A DNA stretch of 64,000 nucleotides from Siphlonurus alternatus. Taxonomy: Eukaryota; Arthropoda; Insecta; Ephemeroptera; Siphlonuridae. Position 1 is the first letter of the stretch. The number at the start of each line of letters is the position of its first letter. Made by a program: the position numbers and the translations under genes. Location of the stretch: assembly GCA_949825025.1 (NCBI GenBank), contig OX463782.1, positions 35,869,351 through 35,933,350 of the forward strand, given 5' to 3'. Under the pieces are notes generated by a model that saw nothing but the letters and a program-made list of their open reading frames with translations, made no database searches and was not told the DNA's origin. Shown here in pieces: positions 27,581 to 38,958 of this stretch.

Positions 27581-27638
27581 TAATGTTTTTCTATAATGTA
27601 TGTTTCTATATAGAAACATACATTATAGAAAAACATTA
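27581..27638. repeat. 58-bp perfect palindrome without spacer
   Basis: TAATGTTTTTCTATAATGTA followed by TGTTTCTATATAGAAACA and the exact inverse of the left arm. Symmetric around 27,609/27,610. 246 bp from the end of the LINE ORF, on its 3' side. Confidence 0.93.
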
Positions 27639-27883
27639 CAATAGAACACATAAAACATACATACAAAACATATATAATAGTTACAGAATAATAGAACAAT
27701 AGAAAATGATAATAAAACAATATAAAATAAAATAACAGATGATACTAACAGCCTGTTACATCATAATAATAATATATCATATATATAATCACATATATAT
27801 AAGACAAAATATGACATAGAAAATAGATAGAATAAAAAAAAAAAACTTATTGCTTCATTGCTATTCAAAATCTATAATATAGA

Positions 27884-29301
27884 CTATATGAAATCTCCCC
27901 TGGCATAATCGCTAATAGGCTTAATTCTAGATTTACAGATATTTAAATGATATTGGCTACAATATTCATTACATAATTTACATACACAAGATTGTTCAGC
28001 TTTATGATAACCAGAAGATTTACAAATTAGATAGTGGAAGCCGTGAACAGCCTGGCGAGTTAAAACATTTCTAACATTGGATCTATCCAATTGGGGCAGA
28101 CACCAATATTTACATGTCATAGCATCAGTGCTGTAAAACTCAGGATTAATATCCTGAGCTTTTTGATTCCTGACAGCTATAAAATTGGAATATTGATCTG
28201 TCGTTGGAAGTTTAAACATTTCTTTGATTTCTGTAATAAAATAATTGGAATCTATCAGTTTATAGGCCAGTCTAGTTTCGGTAAATTTTGACAGACACAG
28301 TAATCTTTTAACAAACATGGCTTTTACTGATTCTAATTTATCAAAATCGGATACAGATAAATGAGGCCATACAATTTCAATACCATAAGTAGCCACAGGG
28401 GCGACTTTTAAATTGAATAGTTTGAGCCCTGTTTTGACGGATAGACCAGACAGCCCTGAGATAGTGTACATAACAGTGATAGCGTTCTTACATCTTTCTG
28501 TTATATGTTTAGAAAAAGAAAGCCCTGTCATTTGAAGTATTATGCCAAGATATTTAAATGAATTTAGAAATTCAATCTTTTGACCGTCACAATAAATTTC
28601 ATCGTTTTTGCATAACGGTCCGCCTCTTCTAAACTTAACAACCTTGGTTTTCTCTGTGTTAATTTCTAGACCATTTGTTTTGGCCCAGATAGATAGATTA
28701 TTTAGCGCTTTTTGTAGCTTGACTTTGCTCTTTGAAATAATAGCAAGATCATCTGCATATAAATTTAGTACGACTTGATCATTTTCATTTTCACAGTTTA
28801 TATCTTTTATTGTAATCTCAGTTATATCTGCAGTAAAAAGATTGAAAAGAAGAGAGCTGCTCGGGTCTCCTTGCAAAACTCCGTTAGATTGAATAATATT
28901 ACTAGAACATGATAAGCGATCTTGAACACATACATAATTGATATTTAGAATAACAGCTAAGATATTAAAAATTTCAGAAGGAATTACTTTAAATGACTTC
29001 AGCTTTTCAATGAGCAAATTCCTATTGACCGAATCAAAAGCTTTTCTGAAGTCTACAAAAGCAATATATAAATGACCCTTTGGCTTCTCCAATGCTAGTT
29101 TAATTTGATTATATACTGTGGATACAGCTTGTATTGTGGAACGTCCTGGCATAAAGCCGTATTGCTCTTTTGGAATAAGATAGTGGGTGGAATCAAAAAG
29201 CCTGTTTGCAATTAATCTCGAGAAGAGTTTGTACATGGTATCACCATGGATAATACCTCTGTATGAGTCGGGTGACATAATGTTACCCTTCCCTTTATTA
29301 T
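27884..29301 (-). mobile_element. Non-LTR retrotransposon (LINE) reverse transcriptase, 5'-truncated, otherwise open
   Basis: One uninterrupted frame of about 470 residues on the - strand. Seen: LFSRLIANRL (RT motif 1), QYGFMPGRST, FVDFRKAFD (catalytic domain A), GVLQGDPSSSLLF, LYADDLAI (catalytic YADD), FKYLGIIL, and a C-terminal C-x2-C-x7-H-x3-C knuckle (CKLCNEYCSQYH). No endonuclease domain: the 5' end runs into a TAA microsatellite at about 29,296-29,340, and the apparent first 16 residues (Tyr-rich) are its translation. No stop or frameshift within the RT suggests a fairly recent copy or an active family. Clade not assigned. Confidence 0.88.
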
Positions 29302-29341
29302 AATAATAATAATAATAAAAATAATAATAAATAAAAATAAA
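29296..29341. repeat. (TAA)n microsatellite at the 5' junction of the - strand LINE
   Basis: Imperfect AATAAT run. It sits exactly where the LINE RT sequence ends and the older LINE begins. Confidence 0.85.
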
Positions 29342-29414
29342 CACTCTATAGTGGATTTGATGGTATTTCTAATTTTATTTTGAAATCTTGTGTACATTCT
29401 ATATCTTTGATCAT

Positions 29415-31035
29415 CTTTTGTCCAGATATCAGCATGGACTTAAAAAAAATAAATCAACTGAAACTGCTATGTTGATAGTATACTTTATAGATTTGGATAA
29501 TAATCTTAAACTGCTGGAGTATTCTTGGATCTATCCAAGGCATTTGATATGGTGGAGCATAAAATTAACTATTGCAAAAATTATATAAATATGGCATTAG
29601 GGGTAACTGTCCAGAATGGCTTGAATCCTTTCTAACAAACAGAACTCAAACAGTTGAAATGTCACCTAGCTAACAACAATTGTAAATTTTATTCAACCCC
29701 CGGCCACATCCCTCATATGTGGCCTGCCTCAAGGCACGTACCTGTCTGGCACTAATATTATTCATTTTGTATATACTAATGAGCTACCCCTCATAATTGA
29801 TAATAAAAATTGTCTTATTGTTAAGTATTCTGATTATTCTAATATAGAACTGGCTGTATATAATAATTAATGAGGACTTGTCAAGTAATATAACAAATTC
29901 AATGTCAATGTTTTAAAATATGTAAAAGTCATATTTAAAAGGTCGCTAGGTTTAAATTTAAATAAAACAGAAATACTTCAGTACTTCAAAATGTTAAAAA
30001 AAAAAATCCTATTCTTGATTCTATCTCTGTAAATAATTATCTAAACATCAAATGAATACAAGCACTAAATTTCTGGGTTTAATAATTGATAATAATATAC
30101 AATGGGGATTGACGTACCATATAATACTAGGCCTGTTCGTAAACCCTGCTCGGTGTACTCTGAGCAAGTTTACGAACAAAAATCGTGACGTCATTTAATT
30201 TGCACTGCACTCCCTACACCACCCTCTGCGCTGGTGTAAGAAAACGGTGTAAAAGTGTACACCGAGCAGGGTTTACGAACAGGCCTTATATTTATACTCT
30301 GTATGCAAAAAAGTGTCATCTGTAATATTTGCAATTAGAGAACTGAGAAAAGAATGTGAAATAGAATGCCTTAAAACTTTATATTTTTCAAATTTTTATT
30401 CCTTCCTGAAATATAGTATTATCTGTTTGGGGGTCATTCTCCTGAAATCAATAGAATCTTTATTTTGCAAAAGAAATTAAGTAAACCGTCTCATGTGTTT
30501 TGTTAAAAAGAGAGGTTCGAATCTTGTGTAAAAATATTTAAAGAGCAAAAAAAAAAGGTATTTTTGAGTTGTTTTGACACTACCTTGTATATTCATTATG
30601 GAAAGTGTAATGTTTGTAAAAAGGAATATGGCAGATTTTAAACAACATGAAGTGCATCATGATCACATTGCAATACCAGAAATCTAAAAAATGTAGTTAC
30701 TCCAATTTATTGTAGAATGAATATATATATGCGTATAAAAAGGATCCCTTTATGAGTTGCCTGTCTTTGTACAGTATGAATAAGCTGCCTAATGATTTGA
30801 AGTGCATTAAAAATTTTAATGTGTTTAAATTGAGTGTTAAAATGTGGCTGCTAAATAAGTCATGTTTCTATAGTGTACAGACCTATATAGCTACATGGAC
30901 TATGAATGACTTCAAGTAATGTTAATTGACTTTATTTCTTTTTAGCTTTAGATTGACCTGTAAACCTCAACATATATCATATACATGAAAATATGACTGT
31001 AGGAACAAATGGAATTAATAAAAGAATTTTGAATA
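29415..31035 (+). pseudogene. Decayed LINE (Jockey/CR1-like RT) on + strand, interrupted by MITE B2
   Basis: Broken frames preserve the order of a LINE RT: QHGLKKNKSTETAM (29,428 on), GVFLDLSKAFDMVEH (29,516 on), YGIRGNCPEWLESFLTNRTQ (29,590s), GLPQGTYLS (29,716 on), degenerate KYSDYSN in place of YADD (29,822 on), LGLIIDNNIQW before 30,110, IFAIRELRKE after 30,325, and the C-terminal LPNDLKC plus FKLSVKMWLL (30,785-30,850). It carries multiple frameshifts and stops. Element B2 (30,130-30,285) splits the region between the two last RT segments. It differs clearly from the - strand LINE next to it. Confidence 0.8.
30130..30285. mobile_element. MITE family B, copy 2, inside the decayed LINE
   Basis: Arms GGCCTGTTCGTAAACCCTGC and GCAGGGTTTACGAACAGGCC. 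Internal GTGACGTCATTT and CTACACCACCCTCTGCG. Separates two RT segments of the + strand LINE remnant. Confidence 0.9.
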
Positions 31036-31625
31036 TATTCTTTGAATTTTTGACTGCAATGTAATTAATACAAGGAAGTGCAGTGTCGTCTGATAGATAA
31101 TTAGATATTTAGTAAAATATAAAATATATATTATAGACATATATACTGAATGTGATTTTATTACCATCTGTTGTAGCCAGTAACTTTGACATGTATAATT
31201 CTATTCCACTACTTGAAAATAAATACGTCAACATTTGAGACCGGCAGCTTCAAAAAACCGTCTCTTTCGAGATTTCCACTTTAAAATTAGTTATACAGAC
31301 AGTATCATATTCCTTATTAGTTATTACAATTTAACACCTGAAAGGAGTAGACTTAATTTGTCAGAAAGTGTAAAGAGTTGGTTTAGAAGGCTGACAGTCT
31401 CATTTTTTTTTTTTTAATAAATTTGAAACCTAACATTTTTTTACAGTATAGAGTGAAAAAAGTATAACGCAACCTGCAATGTTTCACCTTTCAAGGAAAA
31501 GCCAATTCATAGTGAATGTATGCTAGGCTCTTTGGAGAAGCTGCAATCATGATATATCAGCCGGCCATGACAAAATAAGTATATTTTTTCCATGATATCT
31601 GCAGTGCTTTTCTAGAATTCCTCAT

Positions 31626-32284
31626 TTAAAGTATAGAGTGACTGATTTCATTTTTTTGAATATTTTATTTTCTAAAACTAGTTTAACTTAAAATTGCCCT
31701 CTATTGAGAAATGAAAACCAAAAAATTCCATCTCAAATAGTTTCACCTCAAAAAATTCCCAAAGTTGGTGTTTCGGAGGCCATTAAAACATGCATCCTTA
31801 TGGAACAGAAAACAGCTTTTTACTCCGACTTTGTCTGAACTATGGTACCAATTAAAAAATATGTACGTAATCTATGATTAATTTTTTAATGAATTTTCAA
31901 ATAATTTTTTTTTTTTTTACGGAGCCAAAATCTTGAAAATCCTTATGGGAATTCTAACCCGCAAAAATTTCAATATTTTTTTTCGGAAAAACGGCCCCGT
32001 AACATTTTTTTTTTTATTTGAAAATCCATTAAAGAATTCATCATAAAATACATACGTATTTTTTAATTGGTACCATAGTTCAGACAAAGTTGGAGTAAAA
32101 AGCTGTTTTCTGTTCCATAAGGATGCATGTTAAAAGACCTCCGAAACACCAACTTTGGGAATTTTTTGTGGTAAAGCTATTTGAGATGGAATTTTTTGGT
32201 TTTCATTTCTCAATAGAAAGGCAGGTTAAACTATTTTTAGAAAATAAAATATTCCAAAAAATGAAATCGCTCACTCTACTTTAA
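31626..32284. mobile_element. MITE family L (TTAA-flanked 659-bp hairpin)
   Basis: TTAAAGTATAGAGTGACTGA and CGCTCACTCTACTTTAA with TTAA at both ends. Arms of about 260 bp each (for example GGTACCATAGTTCAGACAAA and its inverse) around a divergent, T/A-rich centre near 31,930-32,010. Largest hairpin element of the window. Confidence 0.92.
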
Positions 32285-32289
32285 CTGCA

Positions 32290-34495
32290 TGTGATAAATG
32301 TGAAAATGGCTGCCTACAGAGAGACTGCAATCTATAATGATTTCTTTTTTCTTTTTCTTTTCTCAGTAAAATAATATCCCATCTAAATCGTTCTTTGATT
32401 ATGCTAAAAAGTTTAGATAGGAATCCTCAGTGTACAAGTACTCTTATAATCAAATTTATGATCTACTAAACTTTTACAATAATGATAATCATAAAGAGGC
32501 CAAAGTCATGACTCAAACACAGGATACGTTGCTTGTTAGTGAATTAAGTTATGTGAGCTAGTGATGTCTACAAAGTTGTTTGATCCCTGAGAGTCTGAAT
32601 TAATAAAAAATCAGAAGCATGATAATTAAATAAAACAATTTTTCATAATTATTTGTATTTTTATTGACAACTTTAATATCTGAACATGTTTTTTTTCCTC
32701 TCTCTATAGAAGAATACAGAAATTAAAATTACATTATTATTATTGATCCTAAAAGCTTATCCAGCTCACAATTTCTGTTTTATTCCACAGCAATAAATAA
32801 TCAAATAAAAGTGTTTATTTTTTAAAAAACGGCTCCAATATATACAGTTAGCCGCTGGGCCTAATTCACTCGATGTTGCTCCTCGTGAAAAGAGTCCTCT
32901 CATGCAGACGAAATAAATCACAAAAAGGTTATCATGCACTTCTTAGCCGATATAGACACAAAATGCGTGTGTTGTTTTTTACATAAGAAAAATATTGGAA
33001 TATTAATTATTTGTAATTTTATTTTTTTTTTTTTAATCTTATATTATTTAAAAATTATCTGCATCTTTCTATGTATTATATTATTTTTTTTTAATCTTTT
33101 TTAAATGATCCCAGAAAGCTCATATGTAAATTTTAAAATTTCTTATGAATACAGTGAACACACAGATTTTTACGAAATGCCTAAATAATATAAATAGCCA
33201 AACTACAGCAGTATATCGATACACATAATTATTATTTTTAATTTAATATGTTCTCTCTGGAGTCATATTTATAGTAAAATAGCACAATTGGAGTAACTAT
33301 AGCTTTTCTGCCACTCAAAATAGAGCGATACATATTTATTACTATCATTCAAACACAATTTACCCCATTCTCAAAATCTTGTTATTTTTTTTTTTAATAT
33401 TTTTTATCAGTCTCTAATAAAAGGGGGGGCTAGCATGTTATCAACTAGAACCTCATGCTATTTGTGATTTTTTTGTTTTGGGCCCACAAAAAATGTCAAA
33501 CAATTTTTCTTAACTAGCACTTACAAAATAAGCACCATGCAGAAAAATGTTGAAAGTTTTCTAAAAATGATTTTTTAAATTACGTATTTATAAATTAATT
33601 TTTTGAATAATTAGATGGAATAAATAGGTCAAACAATCAGGACTTGAAATTTAATCTTACAATTAACGTTTTTTTTTTTTTTTTTTCTCCTATCACTTTT
33701 AGACTTCTTGCACTTGAAATTCCTTAGTCATCTAAGCATGCACTCGTACAGACAAAATTATACAATGTTTATAAAGATAGTAAAGTTTAGTGCAAGCTGT
33801 CTCCGAGGGGGTGGAAAATTAAAAATACCGGTACATCGTCCCTGTCACTAATTTTTAATTTCCTTTTAGTAAATTGTGAATTAACGAGTAACCACAAGTT
33901 ATAAAAAGAACCAAAGAATGTTGACTCAGAGTAAAAATCTAATATTTTTCTATAAGTAAAATTTAGATTTTTTTTTATTAGCATCAAGATATTTTATTTT
34001 ATAACATGAAAAAATAAATTTATTATTTCTAATAAAATTTGAAATGCTTTTATTTTAAAATTATTTGTTTTTTAAAAATGATGGTGTATATATTAATTAT
34101 TATTATTATTAATTATATAATTAATTATTATAAGTTACATTTTACAATTATAACTCTCCGATCTTCTGTACCAATATGGAACATTTCACTTTTTTTTTGT
34201 TGATAATTATATAAGCGATCACATCACCACCCTATAATAATTATTATAATATATGCACGCTATAAACATGACGATAAATAACATGCTCTTCAACACTTAC
34301 ACAGTTGTAATCAATCTTTTTGCAGCTAAATAAGCTTGACATTTGTCAAATATACCGTCATGTATAATATATTTAAAAAAAAAAAACATGAATATTATTT
34401 TCTTTTTTTAATTCGCTCATATCAGTCAAACCAAAAAAACAACAACAACAACGAAAAGTTTCCGCAGTCTCGTCAATAAAGGTTCCTCACTGGTC
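32290..34495. other. AT-rich region, probably including the 3' UTR of the - strand gene
   Basis: After the - strand stop at 34496 come (GTT)n and long AT-rich DNA. AATAAA on the - strand occurs at 34,018-34,023 and at several lower positions, so the transcript end cannot be fixed. No other feature seen. Confidence 0.5.
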
Positions 34496-34868
34496 CTACT
34501 GGATGACACAGCACTTGTTCTTCTTTTTCTTCAACACAACGTGCTCGACTTGAGAAGCATCTCCTGCCGCCCCCACCCTCACGTGCTGGACCTCCAAGGC
34601 GTCGGTTGGCGCCGCTGAACCGTTAGCTCCGTTCTTCTTGGCCGGCGAGGCGACCGGAGAAGGTCCCCCTGCAAGGAGCGGAGAGGCCGCCTGCGTTGAC
34701 GTGGGGCCGTCAACGTGATGTTCGTCAGGAGAGAGGCTGAACGAGTTGCCGACACTGCCGGCGTTCGGAGTGATCGGCTTGCCACCCTTGATCAACTCGA
34801 CGATCTCGTCAGCCTCCCTGCTTAGGTCCCCGTCAGGACGGAAAGGGTTGTCCCAGCCGCTGTCAGTG
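34496..34868 (-). CDS. Last coding exon of an unidentified - strand gene; C-terminal CaaX box
   Basis: On the - strand the exon opens after TCTGATTTCAG (acceptor AG at 34870-34869), with a branch-point-like TTAGTAAC about 20 bases upstream and a pyrimidine run before it. It encodes 123 residues: TDSGWDNPFRPDGDLSREAD, EIVELIKGGKPITP, a Ser/Pro/Ala-rich middle, then VLKKKKNKCCVIQ and TAG. Cys-Val-Ile-Gln is a CaaX box with a Gln that favours farnesylation, the preceding Cys could be palmitoylated, and the Lys run would bind acidic membrane. Inference: a prenylated plasma-membrane protein. Paralemmins share this kind of tail, but I cannot confirm homology. The ATG at 34882 probably lies in the intron. 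Confidence 0.8.
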
Positions 34869-34928
34869 CTGAAATCAGACATGTTCGTTACTAAGAGATC
34901 GGAGGAATGGGAACCAACTGGTCAACTG

Positions 34929-35105
34929 GTACTTGTGGGGGACTTAAAAAAGAGTGTCTAAACACAGGCCTTATGGGTGACGTTATATATAAACGACGTT
35001 TGGCATCAAGGTATTAGTGATAAGAAGAAACCAGCGACTGACCTTCACTCCACAAATTGCCAATATGATGTAAACAACAAAACACTTTGAAGTCCCCCGT
35101 CGGTA
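34929..35105. mobile_element. MITE family C, copy 2, just upstream of a - strand exon
   Basis: Inverted ends GGTACTTGTGGGGGACTT and AAGTCCCCCGTCGGTAC; internal GGCCTTATGGGTGACGT and ATTAGTGATAAGAAGA as in copy 1. It starts about 60 bp from the acceptor of the exon ending at 34868. Confidence 0.85.
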
Positions 35106-35222
35106 CACTTCTTGCCTCTAAGAAGTTCCCTTCTGCAGCTTTGTTACAATCATCAAATTCGTCATAACAATTAACAAGACTGCAGCATCAGAAGGGAAAT
35201 TTTTAGAGGTGATATAAAGTTT
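35102..35222. mobile_element. MITE family R, copy 2, abutting C2
   Basis: GGTACACTTCTTGCCTCTAA and AAATTTTTAGAGGTGATAT; inner TTCTGCAGCTTTGTTACAAT and its inverse. It shares its first bases with the end of C2. Confidence 0.78.
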
Positions 35223-36167
35223 GCACCAACAAAAATAATTGAATTCAATAACAACCGACTATCAAGATTCGTGGCCATAAATGAAAATTAGACAAAACAA
35301 GAAGTTAATTACGAACTCTATAATATTAAATTTCAAACTTCAGAAAGGCATTTTAGTTTTTTATGTAAATGAAAAAAGTTCCCAAACAATCAGTTACACA
35401 ATTTTGTGCTCCAATTAATAATAATATAAAAATAAAACTGTCACTTCAATGACCCACTAAAATATTTCAAAATATAAAACAGGTTCATTTTAACATTGGC
35501 CAATGCTGATATGAACAGCTTCTGAACCTACTAAGAAATTTGGACGCTAAATTTATTAAAAATATTCAGGGGCGTACCAGGGTGGTTTTCAATGTAAATT
35601 GTTAAATCCCCCCACCCCCAGTAGATTCCTTCCTCCACCCCCTGTCTTTAAAAATACTCCCATCAACCCCTTGTTAATTTTCTATGATACCATAAAACAA
35701 GGATATTGTACTTTCTCATAAGAACCATTTTCCTATCTCTGTACGTTGAAAGTGAGCCTTATCGCAAATGTTAACTTTTATGTTACTTTGCCCCTGCTAG
35801 TATGCAACCCGCTTGAGATTGGTGGTGAACAAGTTGTCTAACCTAAGGGCGAGAGGCACGTTTTGTGGATTATTGGCAAACTTTTATTAATATTTCAATA
35901 AGTGTGCAAATCTAAGCTAGCAATAAAAGAGTCGATGAAAGTAGCGTCGTAAAGGAGGGTCAATATCGCGTCTTAATTTGATTTGTCGGGAGATTGCGGC
36001 ACGTCCTACTTCGATCCCAGACTGCTGAGTGGCAACTTTTCCCCGCGATCAAATAGTGACGTCACCGGAAGTAGTTGTGAAACTTTGCAGACAGCTTGCA
36101 TGATATTAAGAGGGGTTGCAAAATTTAAATACCGAAATACGAACAGGCTACCGGGGGTGATTTCAAA
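35223..36167. other. Intron of the - strand gene, no clear element
   Basis: A short CAGGGGCGTACCAGGGTGG at 35,567 resembles a hAT end, without a partner. Open frames near 35,983 lack support. Confidence 0.45.
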
Positions 36168-36302
36168 TTAAGGCGGATTTACATGATAAAAGGCGCGATG
36201 TGACGCGATTTTTGACACACAAGCCGGAAAAATCCTATGTCGCAAACAAATTCGGCAAAATCGCGTGCTGGAAATTGCTTACAGTGTAAATTAACCTTTA
36301 AT
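36168..36302. mobile_element. Possible TTAA-type MITE (W)
   Basis: TTAAGGCGGATTTACATGAT at the left and CAGTGTAAATTAACCTTTAA at the right, with CG-rich GCGCGATGTGACGCG and inverse-like ATCGCGTGCTGG inside. Ends only partly pair. Confidence 0.5.
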
Positions 36303-36307
36303 GGGGG

Positions 36308-36420
36308 TGATTCAAGAAATAGTTATCCAGGTTTCTCACTAACCGCGGTTAGCAGCAGCCTAATTCAATGACACTAAACGTGGTTAGTGAGAAACCTGGA
36401 AAAGTCCCTTCGTGAATCGC
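36308..36420. mobile_element. MITE family M, copy 1
   Basis: CCAGGTTTCTCACTAACCGC and GTGGTTAGTGAGAAACCTGG pair as a hairpin; outer TGATTCAAGAAATAG and CTTCGTGAATCGC. Confidence 0.85.
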
Positions 36421-37545
36421 TCCTAATTTGACTTCAGTCGTCTATAATATTAAACGACGGCGGCACACAGCAAGTCAAATTAGTAATTTAGAAGATGACC
36501 TGAAAATACTGTTTGTTCTTGTCTAAACCAAATTCTCTGATGGTCTCCCATTTTAACATTGGTCAAACGGTGGCTCCATCATTGAAAGTAATGAGAACCA
36601 CTTTTCAAAGCTGACGTTTTGTTTCGTCTTTGGAGCTTTGCTCAAAGAAAAACTTTTACAATCTTATGTAAATATGCGGGAAGACTGCGAGCACTGAATG
36701 TTGTGTACCCCGTACTAAGTACACATAATTTGGGGAACAAAGTACACATGAAATGTAAGGACATATGAAGAAAACTTACAAAAGGGTGAACGTGCCCATA
36801 CAAGCTAGGTATTTCAATCACTTTTCTAAAACGTAAAAGGGTTGCTTTTACAGACATGCGAGGTAACAACGCAGTTTTTAGTTCGAATTCTCTCATTAAA
36901 CATAATAAATATACCCACACACACGCTTCCCACAACATCTGTAAATATAGACATCACATTATCGATTCCCCGAGTTTGATTCAAATTACGATATACAAAA
37001 GAAATTTATTTTTGTCTGTTTTCCGAGAATGATGACGTCACATGTAAATATATAATGATGTGCAAGTACCTGCGTGTGTGTACCTGTCCTGTTTTAATAT
37101 TCCATCGCAGTCATGCACGCAAACAAAAACGCACTCTGTATGAAAACCTTCCATACAAGTTTTTTGTATATAAAGAAGAGCGCTTTCTTATCGACTAAGT
37201 AAAGCTGCGTCATTTATCAGAGCTCAGCTGTTGACATCTCTCTTTTGTGTCGTTAAAAATACCTCGCTACGACGCTACTCTGCAGATACACCGCCCGTCG
37301 TAGAGGCGTACATCTATCTATCTTACGTTTCAATTTGTGGAGGGTTTTGCATTTTTCCTTCTAGCAGAAATGATAATCCAAATGAGAATATAGTTGTATA
37401 AAGGATCAATTTATTGAATATACAGTTGCAAAGAAAGATACTGCAAGTCAAAAGAAATGATACTAGTTATCAAAACAGCAAATTGACAAGTCGATCGAGC
37501 TGGGTGCAAGCAGAAATGGTTACGAGTTATCCAAACATATTGGTC

Positions 37546-37615
37546 GCGATTCACGAAGCAGTTATAGACAGGTTTCTAACCAAGTTTAACTAGGTGATTT
37601 AATTTCGTGAATCGC
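37546..37615. mobile_element. MITE family M, copy 2 (short)
   Basis: GCGATTCACGAAGCAGTTAT and ATTTCGTGAATCGC as inverted ends, with ACAGGTTTCTAACCAAG inside. 70 bp. Confidence 0.75.
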
Positions 37616-37799
37616 TGCACCCATGATAAATAAGGAACATATTAAATAAAATTATATGTCAAGTATAGATTACTCCTATAAGATGCAATACTGTACTTGT
37701 CTTCTAGAAAGATTAATCAAATGATTTGTCCATATAAATAAAAATGTCCAATCCAGCCATGTTAAAGTATAGCCGGATCTGATATTTATTCGAATGGAG

Positions 37800-37998
37800 T
37801 GTACATCTTTGGACACCAAGAACTTAACTTCTGCCCCATTTGCTATAAACGTTGCAGCTCCAATAGACAAAGAGATGCAGAATTACAATTCTGGGTGAGA
37901 TAATAAGAGCACCCAGTCTATCCATCTCCAAAAGTTCAAGTTCACCACGTCTCCATAGACTGCGTGACGAAGTCAGTAAAGTTCGCGGTGTCTCGTAC
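37800..37998. mobile_element. MITE family Q, copy 1 (inverse orientation)
   Basis: TGTACATCTTTGGACACCAA at one end, AAAGTTCGCGGTGTCTCGTAC at the other (split here for length). Inner TTGCAGCTCCAATAGACAAA, GAGCACCCAGTCTATCC, CCATAGACTGCGTGACG. Confidence 0.82.
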
Positions 37999-38178
37999 CT
38001 TATAGTCTATAAGGTGAAATGACTGGAGGCACAGAATGGCAAGTCTCTAGTCGAGAAAATTTATCGATCTGCACTTTTATTCTCACTATAAGACGTCTAA
38101 CATGGTTAGGTCACGTACAGAGAAATTGTCGCTAGTAAAAGTGGTACACTCCATTCAATTAAAAATGTCCGGATATCA

Positions 38179-38348
38179 GGCTCAGACTGGCCTTAAAGCT
38201 GGGTCATGCAGGGATCCCTGACTGGCCTCTCCACTTTTTAACACAGAGGGTATACAAAAAGTGGTCTCAGACCCCCTACAAAGTGGCCTCTGCTGCCTGT
38301 AGTAATGCTTATATGCCCTGACTGGCCCCTAGCTTCCCAGTCCGAGCC
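38179..38348. mobile_element. MITE family V, copy 1
   Basis: GGCTCAGACTGGCCTTAAAG and CTTCCCAGTCCGAGCC as inverted ends; inner ATGCAGGGATCCCTGACTGG and CAGAGGGTATACAAAAAGTG. Confidence 0.78.
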
Positions 38349-38875
38349 TCCCGGATATACTTTAACGTGGTCGAGAACATTTTTCATTTTAATGGCAGCG
38401 GACATTTTTCAATTTAGACCTCGATATCACGTCATATTACATAATTGAGATAATAACAATTATCGTCAGTACTCTGAGACACAGGAAACAAAGTTGCGCA
38501 GGTCAAGAGCGGACGATAAGCCTCAAAGTTATCGTTCCGTGCAACTTACTTTTGTTAGTGCTTACAAAATTGTTTATTGCCGGACCACCACGTTCGTCGG
38601 CAGCGGAAGTGCGCGCGACCTTGTCATGGAATTACAGAGAGAAAACGTATCCCAGTGATGTATTATATATTTTATCAAATTTGAAGCAAAGCTGGGAATT
38701 TGTTGGAATTTTACCTTTGTCGGTGTTAAATTATTATGTATATAATATATCACAAAATGTTCATGCACGTCACTAATACTTCCGAGACTTTTTGAGAGTC
38801 TACCGCTCTCTTCCTCAGGTGATCTGAGACTGTGACCGAACTTTTAAAACATAGATCGTACATAATAGTGACGTG

Positions 38876-38958
38876 TACACTCCATTCAGATAAAAATTTC
38901 CGATCCAGCTATACCTTTAACATGGATCAGATATCTTTATTCGAATGGATGAATGTAC
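38876..38958. repeat. Short hairpin repeat U
   Basis: ACACTCCATTCAGATAAAAA and TTTATTCGAATGGATGAATGT form arms around GATCCAGCTATACC. Related pieces at 37,735-37,805 and 38,148-38,175. Confidence 0.6.

Noticed and set aside
34496..34882. Single-exon 128-residue gene starting MSDF at 34882
   Set aside because: TTTCAG ending at 34869 with a TAGTAAC-like branch point makes the first 14 bases intronic, and the exon at 49898-50056 joins in phase only at 34868. A short alternative transcript cannot be excluded.
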